Below, one piece after another: positions 25,688-33,475 of a stretch of DNA of 50,441 nt (position 1 is the first letter of the stretch; each line of letters opens with the position of its first letter). A program made the translations under genes and the position numbers. Origin of the DNA: JBBSHJ01 sp038253135 (GTDB taxonomy: Bacteria > Actinomycetota > Actinomycetes > Mycobacteriales > QHCD01). The notes beneath the pieces are model-generated. The model saw nothing but the letters and a program-made list of their open reading frames with translations. It did not search any database and was not told the origin of the DNA. The DNA lies in contig JBBSHJ010000011.1 in the NCBI GenBank assembly GCA_038253135.1, forward strand, positions 1 to 50,441. The letters run 5' to 3'.

Positions 25688-25734
25688 TTCATCCTGACGC
25701 GCGAAACGCCTCTGAACTGCACACGATGCCGCGT

Positions 25735-25774
25735 TCTCAGGTAACTCTGCACGATGCTCTCAGCAAACGCTCAG
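25735..25774. promoter_or_regulatory. Repeated CTCAG motifs upstream of sigE
   Basis: On plus, TCTCAG occurs at 25735-25740 and 25758-25763 and CTCAG at 25770-25774. A near-duplicate element with GCACGATGC/GCACACGATGC also occurs at about 25718-25729 and 25748-25757. The cluster lies about 95-130 bases upstream of sigE, where activator sites are expected. Assignment to a specific regulator is not attempted. Confidence 0.35.
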
Positions 25775-25948
25775 GATCGTGGTCCATTCCCGCGTTGATG
25801 CCCGCTTTGATGCTCCCGTTGCTGCCAGTCTTGCCGCCGCCGGACCGCAGCGCAGCGCCGGCTCGCGGGACCGGTTAGGCTGCCGCCGGGACGGGGTGGC
25901 ACCGCGGGCTTTGTGTCACAGGGTGCGCAAGGGATGGGCGGGAGCGCG

Positions 25949-26608
25949 ATGGCTAGAGGTACGGCGGGCAACGGGACCGGCGAATCGGCGGCGAGCGAGC
26001 ACGCCGAGGGCTTCCCGGCCGAGGACGAGATCCTGCAGGCCGCCAGGACCCGCGCCGCCGAGCTCGGTACGACGGCCATCAGCCCGGCCACCGGCTCGCT
26101 GCTCCGCGTCCTCGCCACCCTGGTCGCGGCCCGCGCCGTGGTCGAGATCGGCACAGGCGCCGGCGTTTCCGGGCTGTGGTTGCTGCGCGGGATGCGACCG
26201 GACGGTGTGCTCACCACCGTCGACACCGCGGGAGCCAGCCAACGTGCCGCGCGGCAGGCCTTCAGCGAGGCGGGCATCGCCTCCACCCGGGTCCGCCTGA
26301 TCAACGGCTCGGCGCACGAGGTGCTCCCCCGGCTCACCGATGCGGCGTACGACATGGTCTTCGCCTCAGGGCCCGTCACCGAATACGACGCCTACCTGAC
26401 CGAGGCGAGCCGCCTGCTGCATCCGGGCGGCGTGCTCGTCCTTTCCGGCATCCTTGCCGACGGTGGCCTCACCGATCCGGCCGCGGAGGAGGCGGACACG
26501 CAGGCGCTGCGCCAGCTCGTGGACACGGTCCGGGCGCGCGAGGATCTCGTGCCGACGCTCCTGACGACCGGCACCGGCCTGCTCGCCGCGGTCTACCGGC
26601 CGGCCTGA
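25949..26608 (+). CDS. O-methyltransferase family 3 (Rv1220c-like)
   Basis: A 219-residue SAM-dependent O-methyltransferase of the caffeoyl-CoA/catechol type. Motif I is VVEIGTGAGVSGLWLLRGM, followed by GVLTTVDT (acidic residue for the ribose) and the YDMVFASGP strand. The usual metal-binding Asp after YDMVF (as in YDLVFIDAD) is replaced by ASG, so metal-dependent catechol chemistry is doubtful. It is divergent from sigE, the same arrangement as Rv1220c and sigE. Start ATG at 25949 follows GGGAGCG; an in-frame GTG at 25913 and ATG at 25934 are alternatives. Confidence 0.85.
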   Translation: MARGTAGNGTGESAASEHAEGFPAEDEILQAARTRAAELGTTAISPATGSLLRVLATLVAARAVVEIGTGAGVSGLWLLRGMRPDGVLTTVDTAGASQRAARQAFSEAGIASTRVRLINGSAHEVLPRLTDAAYDMVFASGPVTEYDAYLTEASRLLHPGGVLVLSGILADGGLTDPAAEEADTQALRQLVDTVRAREDLVPTLLTTGTGLLAAVYRPA

Positions 26609-26624
26609 TCGGCCCGGATCGCCG

Positions 26625-27848
26625 TCAGCGCAGGGCCTCTTGCCCCTTGCCGAGGATCACGATGCCGTCCGACGACACCTGGTATCGCTGCCGGTCCAGC
26701 TCGTGGTCGACGCCGATATTGACGCCGTCCGGTACGACGACGTTCTTGTCGAGGATCGCGTGCCGCACGATCGCCCCGCGGCCGATCGTCACGCCCTGCA
26801 TGATGACGCTGCCCTCGACATAGGCTCCGGCCTCGATCCGGACGCCCGGTGAGAGCACCGACCGGCGCACCGTGGCGTTGGCGACGATCGCGCCGTTGCT
26901 GACCATCGACTCCTGCGCCATCCCGCCCTCGGCGAACTTCGCCGGCGGTTGCTGCTGCTGGGTCGTGAAGATCGGCCACTGCCAGTTGTAGAGGTTGAAG
27001 ACCGGGTGCACCGAGATCAGGTCCATGTGCGCTTCGTAGAACGCATCCAGCGTGCCGACATCGCGCCAGTAGCCGCGGTCACGATCCGTCGTACCGGGCA
27101 CATCGTTGTCGGCGAAGTCGTAGACGCGCGCAACGCCCTGCCCGACCAGCATGGGGATGATGCTGCCGCCCATGTCGTGTACGGACGAGGGATCGGCCGC
27201 GTCCGCCTTGAGCGCCTCGATCAGGGTGCGGGTCTCGAAGACGTAGTTGCCCATCGAGGCATAACTCAGGTCGGGGTCGCTGGGCAGCCCGGGCGGATCG
27301 CTCGGCTTCTCCAGGAACTGGTGGATCTGGCCGTCGTTGCCGGCGTCTATCACCCCGAATTCCGTCGCCTCCTTCCGGTTGACCCGAATGCCCGCCACCG
27401 TGACGCCGGCTCCGGCGGCGATGTGCTCCTCGACCATCTGGGCCGGATCCATCCGGTAGACGTGATCCGCGCCGAAGACCACGATGTGGTCCGGGCCGTC
27501 GTCGTAGACCAGATTAAGGCTCTGGAAGATCGCGTCGGCGCTGCCGGTGAACCACCGCGGGCCGAGTCGCTGCTGCGCCGGAACCGGTGTGACATAGGCA
27601 TCGAGCGTGCCCGAGGACAGCCGCCAGCTCTGGGTGATGTGCCGGTCCAGCGAGTGCGATTTGTACTGCGTCAGCACGCAGATCCGGTAGTAGCCGGCAT
27701 TGACCAGATTGGACAGGACGAAGTCGACCAGCCGGTAGCTGCCACCGAAGGGCACCGCCGGCTTTGCGCGGTCAGCGGTCAACGGCCACAACCGCTTGCC
27801 CTCGCCGCCGGCGAGGACGATTCCGAGCACCCGTGGCCCTGCGCGCAT
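26625..27848 (-). CDS. glgC: Glucose-1-phosphate adenylyltransferase
   Basis: A 407-residue ADP-glucose pyrophosphorylase that makes ADP-glucose from ATP and glucose-1-phosphate, the committed step of glycogen and maltose-1-phosphate synthesis. The nucleotidyl-transfer motif VLAGGEGKRLWPLTADRAKP is at residues 10-29. The substrate region includes HILVF-type strands (HIVVFGADHVYRMD) and EKPSDPPG. A left-handed beta-helix (hexapeptide repeats) forms the last 110 residues. It ends 16 bp from the convergent O-methyltransferase gene. In mycobacteria it is divergent from glgM; here two extra genes lie between them. Confidence 0.95.
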   Translation of the reverse strand: MRAGPRVLGIVLAGGEGKRLWPLTADRAKPAVPFGGSYRLVDFVLSNLVNAGYYRICVLTQYKSHSLDRHITQSWRLSSGTLDAYVTPVPAQQRLGPRWFTGSADAIFQSLNLVYDDGPDHIVVFGADHVYRMDPAQMVEEHIAAGAGVTVAGIRVNRKEATEFGVIDAGNDGQIHQFLEKPSDPPGLPSDPDLSYASMGNYVFETRTLIEALKADAADPSSVHDMGGSIIPMLVGQGVARVYDFADNDVPGTTDRDRGYWRDVGTLDAFYEAHMDLISVHPVFNLYNWQWPIFTTQQQQPPAKFAEGGMAQESMVSNGAIVANATVRRSVLSPGVRIEAGAYVEGSVIMQGVTIGRGAIVRHAILDKNVVVPDGVNIGVDHELDRQRYQVSSDGIVILGKGQEALR

Positions 27849-27930
27849 GCCCGCACCCTATCCGCGATCGACGGCCAAGGAGCGCCTACCCGGCCGATGT
27901 CGGGCGAACGGCAGGTCGGCCCGCGCGTCG

Positions 27931-28614
27931 TTAGCCGGCCGACGTGACGAGCGCCCCGGTGGGGGCCGTCCGCTCGTTCAGCCGGACCGTCAGCACCGGC
28001 AGCAGCAGCTGCACCAGCGGACCGATCGCCAGTGCGTAGCAGACCGTCCCCACCCCGACCACGCCGCCGAGCAGCCATCCGGCCAGCAGCACCGTGAGCT
28101 CGAGCGAGGTGCGCACCAGGCGGATGCTGCGCCCGGTACGCCGTGCGAGGCCGGTCATCAGCCCGTCGCGCGGGCCGGGGCCGAGCTGGCTCCCGATGTA
28201 GAGCGCACCGGCGATGCCGTTGAGGAGTACGCCGCCCGCCATCAGCGCCACCCGGGCCGGCAGCGGGTGCGGCGCATCGAACAGCCACAGGGCCGCGTCG
28301 GTGGCGATTCCGATGACGATGACGTTGGCGATCGTGCCCAGGCCGGGCCACTGCCGCAGCGGGATCCACAGCAGCAGCACGAGCGAGCCGACGATGATCA
28401 CCACAGTGCCGAAGCTCAGCGGCAGGTGCGACCAGATGCCGTAGTGGAAGGTGTCCCACGGGTCGAGCCCCAGCCGGGCCCGGATCATCATCGCCATCGA
28501 GGTGCCGTAGGCGATCAGGCCCGCCAGCAGCGTCGACACCCGTAGCGGGAGCCGGCCGGCCCGGACCTGGGCCAGCGGGGTCATCGACAGGAGGGGGGCG
28601 GATCGGCGCGGCAT
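27931..28614 (-). CDS. YczE/YyaS-family membrane protein
   Basis: A 227-residue membrane protein with five or six hydrophobic segments. Family signatures are ARLGLDPWDTFHYGIW early, IVIGIATDAALWLFDA in the middle and IGSQLGPGPRDGLMTGLARR, the motif by which YczE proteins are recognised. The function is uncertain; YczE proteins are thought to transport or export a ligand linked to the adjacent MocR-type regulator. It is divergent from that regulator with 73 bp between, and dyads in the gap suggest autoregulation of both genes. This pair is an insertion relative to the mycobacterial glgC/glgM order. Confidence 0.85.
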   Translation of the reverse strand: MPRRSAPLLSMTPLAQVRAGRLPLRVSTLLAGLIAYGTSMAMMIRARLGLDPWDTFHYGIWSHLPLSFGTVVIIVGSLVLLLWIPLRQWPGLGTIANVIVIGIATDAALWLFDAPHPLPARVALMAGGVLLNGIAGALYIGSQLGPGPRDGLMTGLARRTGRSIRLVRTSLELTVLLAGWLLGGVVGVGTVCYALAIGPLVQLLLPVLTVRLNERTAPTGALVTSAG

Positions 28615-28634
28615 GGCTTTTATCGTGGCGAAAA

Positions 28635-28664
28635 TTGGACTGGTAGGAAAGGTCCACCGTCCAC
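28635..28664. promoter_or_regulatory. Operator-like repeats in the MocR/YczE divergent region
   Basis: TTGGAC at 28635-28640 faces GTCCAC at 28652-28657 as an inverted repeat, and GTCCAC recurs directly at 28659-28664. Combined inverted and direct repeats of this kind are typical of MocR-family binding sites. The gap is only 73 bp, so one set probably serves both promoters. Confidence 0.55.
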
Positions 28665-28687
28665 ACAGTGGCCTCTATTGTGGTTGC

Positions 28688-30163
28688 ATGGCCGCTCGAA
28701 CCATGTCCGCACCGCGGCTCGCGGCGCTCATTGGCGGGTTGGACGGCCGGTCGGCCAGGGGCCCGGCCTACCGGCAGCTGGCCGACCGGATCCGCCGGCT
28801 GATCGCGGACGGGCGGGTCCGTGTCGGCACCCGGCTGCCGAGCGAGCGCGGGCTGACCGACGCGCTGGCCGTCAGCCGCACCACGGTCGCGCGGGCGTAC
28901 GACGAGCTGCGGCACCGCGGTTACCTGCGCTCGCGGCGCGGATCGGGCAGCGTCGCGACGCTGCCCGGCGGCGGCGTGCGGCCGCCGGCCGGCCCGCTGG
29001 GTCGGGTACCGGGGAGCGCGGGTGTGGGTTCGGCAACCGACACCGGGCCCGCGACGATCGACCTGACCATCGCCGCGCCGCCTGCGCCGGCCGGTGTGCT
29101 TGCGGCGTATGAGCAGGCCATCGACGAGCTGCCGCACTACCTGTCCGGCGCCGGCTACTACCCGGCCGGGCTGCCGGGCCTGCGCGGGGCGATCGCGGCC
29201 CGGTTCACGGCGCGCGGACTGCCCACGGACGCCGAGCAGATCGTCGTGACCGCGGGCGCGCTGGCGGCGGTCGGCCTCGCCCTGCGGGTCGTCGTCGACG
29301 TGGGTGATCGGGTCGCGTTGTGCAGCCCCAACTATCCGAACACCATCGCCGCGATCCGCGACCGCGGCGCCCGCACCGTGCCGGTCGACCTGGAGCCCGA
29401 CGGCTTCGATCTCTCCGCCTGGGCGGCGACGCTGCGCCAGGCCGCGCCCCGGGCGGCCTACCTGGTCCCGGACTTCCACAATCCGACCGGCCTGCTGATG
29501 TCCACGGCACAACGCCAGGGGCTGGCCGCCGAGCTGCGGCGCACCCGCACCACCGGCATCGTCGACGAGAGCGTGGTGGAAGTCGTACTGGACGACGTCG
29601 CGATGCCGCCGCCGTTCGCGGCGGCCGGGGGCGACCTCATCACGGTCGGCGGCCTGAGCAAGGCGGTGTGGGGCGGCCTGCGGATCGGATGGCTGCGCGC
29701 CGGCCGGTCCCGGATCGCGAGCGTCATCACCGCGCGGCTGTCGGCGGATATCGGCGCGCCCGTGCTCGAGCAGCTGGTCGCCAACCGGCTGTTGGAAGCC
29801 GATCCGCAGACCGGACCGATCGCCGCGATGCGGGCTCAGCTGCGGGACTCCCGTGCCGCGCTGCTGTCGGCGCTCGCGGCCGAGCTGCCGCAGTGGCGGG
29901 TACGCCGGCCCGCCGGCGGGATCTGCCTGTGGTGCGAGCTGCCGGCCGCGGTCTCCGCGGCGCTGGTCACCGCGGCCGAGGCGCACGGCGTGCTGCTGGC
30001 GTCCGGATCGCAGTTCTCCGTCGACGGCGAGCTGGAACGCTTCGTGCGGCTGCCCTACGCGCTGCCCGCGGATGAGCTGACCGAAGCGGTGCCGCGCATC
30101 GCCGCGGCCTACGCCGAGATCGATCCGTCCAAGCCGGCGCGGCGGCGCGCGATCGTGGCGTGA
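28688..30163 (+). CDS. MocR-family regulator (GntR domain fused to aminotransferase)
   Basis: A 491-residue MocR/PdxR-type transcription factor. Residues about 15-80 are a GntR winged helix (AYRQLADRIRRLIADGRVRV and LPSERGLTDALAVSRTTVAR). After a Gly/Pro linker, residues about 130-480 are a fold-type I aminotransferase domain with the Schiff-base Lys in TVGGLSKAVWGG and the substrate region YLVPDFHNPTGLLM. Such proteins sense PLP or an amino-acid adduct. The ATG at 28688 is chosen; the open frame extends upstream through the operator region. The divergent yczE is its likely target. Confidence 0.92.
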   Translation: MAARTMSAPRLAALIGGLDGRSARGPAYRQLADRIRRLIADGRVRVGTRLPSERGLTDALAVSRTTVARAYDELRHRGYLRSRRGSGSVATLPGGGVRPPAGPLGRVPGSAGVGSATDTGPATIDLTIAAPPAPAGVLAAYEQAIDELPHYLSGAGYYPAGLPGLRGAIAARFTARGLPTDAEQIVVTAGALAAVGLALRVVVDVGDRVALCSPNYPNTIAAIRDRGARTVPVDLEPDGFDLSAWAATLRQAAPRAAYLVPDFHNPTGLLMSTAQRQGLAAELRRTRTTGIVDESVVEVVLDDVAMPPPFAAAGGDLITVGGLSKAVWGGLRIGWLRAGRSRIASVITARLSADIGAPVLEQLVANRLLEADPQTGPIAAMRAQLRDSRAALLSALAAELPQWRVRRPAGGICLWCELPAAVSAALVTAAEAHGVLLASGSQFSVDGELERFVRLPYALPADELTEAVPRIAAAYAEIDPSKPARRRAIVA

Positions 30164-30197
30164 CCCCGGTGTAGGTCACCGCAATACGCTGCGCATC

Positions 30198-31346
30198 ATG
30201 CATATCGGCCTGCTCACCCGCGAGTTCCCGCCCGACGTCTACGGTGGCGCCGGCGTGCACGTCGAATACCTCAGCCAGCATCTGCGAGCGCTCGCCGACG
30301 TGCAGGTGCACTGCTTCGGCGCACCACGGGACGGGGCGATCGCGCACGAGGTGCCGGCCGACCTCGTGGACGCCAACCCGGCCCTCGCCACGCTCGGCGT
30401 CGACCTCGCGATGGCGGCGGCGCTCGCCGGCTGCGACGTCGTGCACTCGCACACCTGGTACGCGAACCTGGGCGGCTATCTCGCCGCCATGCTGTACGAC
30501 GTACCGCACGTCGTCACGGCGCACTCGCTGGAACCGCAGCGCCCCTGGAAGGCCGAGCAGCTCGGTGGCGGATACCGCATCTCCTCGTGGGCCGAACGGA
30601 CGGCGTACGAGGCCGCGTCGGCGATCATCGCGGTCAGCGCGGGCATGCGCGCCGACGTCCTGGCCAGCTATCCGAGCATCGCACCCGACCGGGTGCACGT
30701 CGTACCCAACGGCATCGATTCCGATTACTACCGGCGGGTCACGACGACCGGAACACTGCAGCGGTACGGCGTCGATCCCGACCGGCCGACCGTGGTCTTC
30801 GTCGGTCGGATCACCCGGCAGAAGGGCGTCGATCTGCTCCTTCGCGCGGCGGCGAGATTCGATCCGGCGGCGCAGCTCGTCCTCGCCGCCGGCGCACCCG
30901 ACACGCCGGAGATCGCGGCCTCGACGCGCTCGGCCGTCGACGCGCTGCGGGCCAGGCGCGACGGGGTCATCTGGATCGAGGAGATGCTCGGCAAGGCGCA
31001 GGTGATCGAGCTGCTCTCGCATGCGACCGTCTTCTGCTGCCCGTCGATCTACGAGCCGCAGGGCATCGTCAATCTCGAGGCGATGGCGTGCGAGACGGCG
31101 GTCGTCGCGACGCGCGTGGGCGGGATACCCGAGGTCGTTGTCGACGGGGAGACCGGGCTGCTGGTGGATCTCGACGGCCGCGCGGACGAGGCGATGGCGG
31201 CGGCCGTCAACCGGCTCATCGGCGATCCCGCGCGGGCACGGGCCATGGGGACGGCCGGCCGCGAGCGGGCCGTCACGGCCTACGGCTGGGATGCGATCGC
31301 CCGGCGGACGCTCGCGGTCTACGAGGGCGTGTCCCGGCCCGCCTGA
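30198..31346 (+). CDS. glgM: Glycosyltransferase GlgM/GlgA (maltose-1-phosphate synthase)
   Basis: A 382-residue GT4-fold glycosyltransferase, co-linear with mycobacterial Rv1212c, which uses ADP-glucose to make alpha-maltose-1-phosphate for alpha-glucan (GlgE pathway). Landmarks: REFPPDVYGGAGVHVEYL (donor-site Gly motif), VVHSHTWYANLGGYL, VVFVGRITRQKGVDLLL and the EX7E segment in PSIYEPQGIVNLEAMAC. The length fits GlgM and is shorter than starch-type GlgA. GlgC makes its substrate. It ends at a strong hairpin shared with the convergent DUF3117 gene. Confidence 0.9.
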   Translation: MHIGLLTREFPPDVYGGAGVHVEYLSQHLRALADVQVHCFGAPRDGAIAHEVPADLVDANPALATLGVDLAMAAALAGCDVVHSHTWYANLGGYLAAMLYDVPHVVTAHSLEPQRPWKAEQLGGGYRISSWAERTAYEAASAIIAVSAGMRADVLASYPSIAPDRVHVVPNGIDSDYYRRVTTTGTLQRYGVDPDRPTVVFVGRITRQKGVDLLLRAAARFDPAAQLVLAAGAPDTPEIAASTRSAVDALRARRDGVIWIEEMLGKAQVIELLSHATVFCCPSIYEPQGIVNLEAMACETAVVATRVGGIPEVVVDGETGLLVDLDGRADEAMAAAVNRLIGDPARARAMGTAGRERAVTAYGWDAIARRTLAVYEGVSRPA

Positions 31347-31360
31347 GGCCGGACGTGCGA

Positions 31361-31399
31361 CGGCCCCGGATGCGACGTGAGTCCCGCGCACCGGGGCCG
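31361..31399. terminator. Bidirectional hairpin between glgM and the DUF3117 gene
   Basis: CGGCCCCGG at 31361-31369 pairs perfectly with CCGGGGCCG at 31391-31399 around a 21-base loop. It sits between two convergent genes. There is no T tract, which is common for actinobacterial terminators. Confidence 0.65.
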
Positions 31400-31428
31400 G
31401 CTACGTGCACCTGTGTCGTTGCAGATAT

Positions 31429-31596
31429 CTAGGAGTTCAACGCGTTGAGCGCCGCGCCAAGGTCCTTCGCTTCGTCGGCTGACATTTCCACCACCAGACG
31501 TCCGCCGCCCTCGAGCGGGACGCGCATCACGATGCCGCGTCCCTCTTTGGTGACCTCGAGCGGGCCGTCGCCCGTCCGCGGCTTCATGGCCGCCAT
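31429..31596 (-). CDS. DUF3117 protein (Rv1211-like)
   Basis: A 55-residue protein, highly conserved in actinobacteria: MAAMKPRTGDGPLEVTKEGR, then IVMRVPLEGGGRLVVEM and SADEAKDLGAAL. Function is unknown. It is convergent with glgM, the same arrangement as Rv1211 and Rv1212c. Both the ATG and the end are fixed by this conservation. Upstream is a 440-bp gap holding a 78-bp tandem repeat. Confidence 0.9.
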   Translation of the reverse strand: MAAMKPRTGDGPLEVTKEGRGIVMRVPLEGGGRLVVEMSADEAKDLGAALNALNS

Positions 31597-31727
31597 TCGT
31601 GCCTCCTTCGGCAGGGTCACTGGAGTTGCGCCCCGCGCTGAACTCGACCGATCGGCACCGTCCGCGAGCTTACGGGCGGTGAGTGCCGTCCCATTCTCTC
31701 CTATCGCCGCGCGGAGGGAAAACCGGC

Positions 31728-31985
31728 CGCGACGATCGGCGGAACGAACCGCAACCTCCACACCCACCGCACCACCCGACGGGAGGAGCGGCCCAAGACC
31801 TCAGCCGCGACGATCGGCGGAACGAACCGCAACCGCCACACCCACCGCACCACCCGACGGGAGGAGCGGCCGACGACCTCAGCCGCGACGATCGGCGGAA
31901 CGAACCGCAACCACCACACCCACCGCACCACCCGACGGGAGGAGCAGCCCAAGACCTCAGCCGCGACGATCGGCGGGACGAACTC
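31728..31985. repeat. 78-bp tandem repeat, about 3.3 copies, upstream of the enoyl-CoA hydratase
   Basis: Units start at 31728, 31806, 31884 and (partial) 31962, each opening with CGCGACGATCGGCGG and containing CGACGGGAGGAGC. Copies differ at a few positions, for instance T, G or A at unit position 30 and one two-to-three-base change near unit positions 66-70. The period is a multiple of three, and long frames stay open through it on both strands, including one in frame with the downstream hydratase. It occupies most of the 440-bp gap between the DUF3117 gene and the hydratase, which otherwise holds no gene. Confidence 0.95.
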
Positions 31986-32039
31986 GGGCGACCGCGTACG
32001 GGTAGCGTGCGCTCCGAGGCCGAGGAGAAGGGCAGATCG

Positions 32040-32843
32040 ATGGCGCTGAGCGAAGAGGTCCAGCCGGTGACGGTACGTTCCGCCGACGGCGTCGCCGTCG
32101 TCGTGCTCAATCGGCCCGACGCGCTCAACGCCTGCACCGTCGAGCTGAAGGCGGCGCTGCTTGCGGCACTGCGGTCCGTGGCGACGGACGACGGGGTCCG
32201 GGCGGTCGTGCTCACCGGCGCGGGACGCGCCTTCTGTGCGGGGCAGGACCTGCGCGAGCACGCGGACGCCCTCGACGCCGGCAACCCCGAGCCGTTGCGC
32301 ACCGTTGCCGAGCACTACAACCCGATCGTGCGGACGATCGCCGAGATGCCCAAACCCGTGATCGCGGCCGTCAACGGTGTTGCTGCCGGCGCGGGCGCGT
32401 CGCTCGCGCTGGCGTGCGACCTGCGCGTCGCGGGAGCGGGCGCGGGTTTCGCTCTGTCCTTCGCCGCTGTCGGGCTGTCGCTGGATTCCGGGGCGTCCTT
32501 TTTCCTGCCGCGCGTCGTGGGGCACGGCCGGGCGATGGCGATGAGCCTGCTCGGCGAGACGATCACGGCCGATCAGGCGCTGGAGATGGGGCTCGTCAAC
32601 GCCGTCGTTGACGACGCCGGTGTCGTCGAAGCCGCGCTCGGGCTCGCGATGCGGCTCGCGGCCGGTCCCACCGCGGCGTACGCGGCCATCAAGGAGTCCA
32701 TCCGGTTCGGCGCCACCAGCAGCCTCGGTGAATCGCTCGATCGGGAGGCGGCCGTGCAAGAGCGGGTCGGCCGGACCGAGGATCATCGCACCGCCGTACG
32801 CGCCTTTCTGGCCAAGGAGCGACCGGTCTTCATCGGCCGCTGA
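32040..32843 (+). CDS. Enoyl-CoA hydratase/isomerase family protein
   Basis: A 267-residue crotonase-fold protein, PaaG-like. Acyl-CoA binding and oxyanion-hole segments are visible as VVLTGAGRAFCAGQDL and AAVNGVAAGAGASLALACDL. At the usual Glu positions the sequence reads ...ALSFAAVGLSLDSGAS, with Asp where PaaG-type isomerases have Asp, so an isomerase role is likelier than a classical hydratase. The ATG at 32040 is preceded by GAGGAGAAGG. The same frame is open back through the tandem repeat, but the conserved domain starts here. Confidence 0.9.
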   Translation: MALSEEVQPVTVRSADGVAVVVLNRPDALNACTVELKAALLAALRSVATDDGVRAVVLTGAGRAFCAGQDLREHADALDAGNPEPLRTVAEHYNPIVRTIAEMPKPVIAAVNGVAAGAGASLALACDLRVAGAGAGFALSFAAVGLSLDSGASFFLPRVVGHGRAMAMSLLGETITADQALEMGLVNAVVDDAGVVEAALGLAMRLAAGPTAAYAAIKESIRFGATSSLGESLDREAAVQERVGRTEDHRTAVRAFLAKERPVFIGR

Positions 32844-32891
32844 GCACGCACGCGCGGGAGGAACAGGAGAGCCGACCGCCTGGGCGGCACC

Positions 32892-32990
32892 GTGATCGGC
32901 AAGATCCACGAGGCCGGCGACTTCGGCCGCTACGTCGAGTGCGACGACGATCAGGTCGTGCGCTTCGGCCTGCGCCAGCTGCCCCGCTGA
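32892..32990 (+). CDS. Possible 32-residue protein with strong coding bias
   Basis: A short frame from GTG reads VIGKIHEAGDFGRYVECDDD then QVVRFGLRQLPR and stops. All but one codon end in G or C, and the peptide looks like real protein rather than chance. It lies 48 bp after the hydratase in the same frame. No good Shine-Dalgarno is near (GGAGGAACAGGAG is 25-35 bases upstream). It may be a tiny gene or the tail of a degraded one. I do not recognise it. Confidence 0.45.
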   Translation: MIGKIHEAGDFGRYVECDDDQVVRFGLRQLPR

Positions 32991-33022
32991 TCGGCCCGCA
33001 CTCGAGTTTCACGGTACGAGGT

Positions 33023-33418
33023 TCACGGTACGACGGTCACGGGCAGGTGGCCGCTGTGCACCAGCCGGACCGCGACCGATCCGGCGACCCGGTGCCCGCG
33101 GCGGGTCGAGCGCCCGACGACGAGCAGGTCGGCGTGCCGATCGTCGGCGATCCGCAGCAGCTCGGTCGCGGCATCGCCGATCACCTCCACGTAGTCCGCC
33201 GTGATCCCGAGCGCCCGCACCTCATCGCGCAGCGCCCGGAGCTCGACCGCGATCGCGTCGTGCGATTCCCGCAGGCCCACCAGGGCGGACGGGTCGAGCA
33301 CGTCGAGCGCTCCGATCGACCGGACGTAGACGAAGACCAGCGCGGCCCGCTGGCGCCGGGCCATGCCGGCGGCGTAGGCCGCCGCGTGCCGCGACGAGTC
33401 GGTCTCGTCGACACCCAC
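33023..33418 (-). CDS. Universal stress protein family, start region damaged or non-canonical
   Basis: A UspA-fold protein of at least 131 residues: IVVGVDETDSSRHAAAYAAG (first strand and helix), then ALVFVYVRSIGAL, and the ATP-binding signature ADLLVVGRSTRRGHRVAGSV (G-2x-G-9x-G type). Conserved family sequence (FELGTDGPSLI) continues upstream of the GTG at 33418 to about 33465, but no ATG, GTG or TTG lies in that frame before the tagA stop. An ATG at about 33460 is one base out of frame. So either a single base is missing or a rare start is used. The gene follows tagA on minus. Confidence 0.8.
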   Translation of the reverse strand: MGVDETDSSRHAAAYAAGMARRQRAALVFVYVRSIGALDVLDPSALVGLRESHDAIAVELRALRDEVRALGITADYVEVIGDAATELLRIADDRHADLLVVGRSTRRGHRVAGSVAVRLVHSGHLPVTVVP

Positions 33419-33475
33419 GACGATCAGGGACGGACCGTCGGTGCCGAGCTCGAAGCCGGGCTGCGGTCCATCGGC

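Noticed and set aside
27779..29986. A 735-codon open frame on minus across yczE and the MocR gene
   Set aside because: Its content is GC-driven filler and it conflicts with well-supported genes on both strands.
31683..32039. N-terminal extension of the enoyl-CoA hydratase made of 26-residue repeats
   Set aside because: The crotonase domain starts at the ATG at 32040 with a good GAGGAGAAGG site; the extension has no domain and no ribosome-binding site of its own. Kept only as a repeat.
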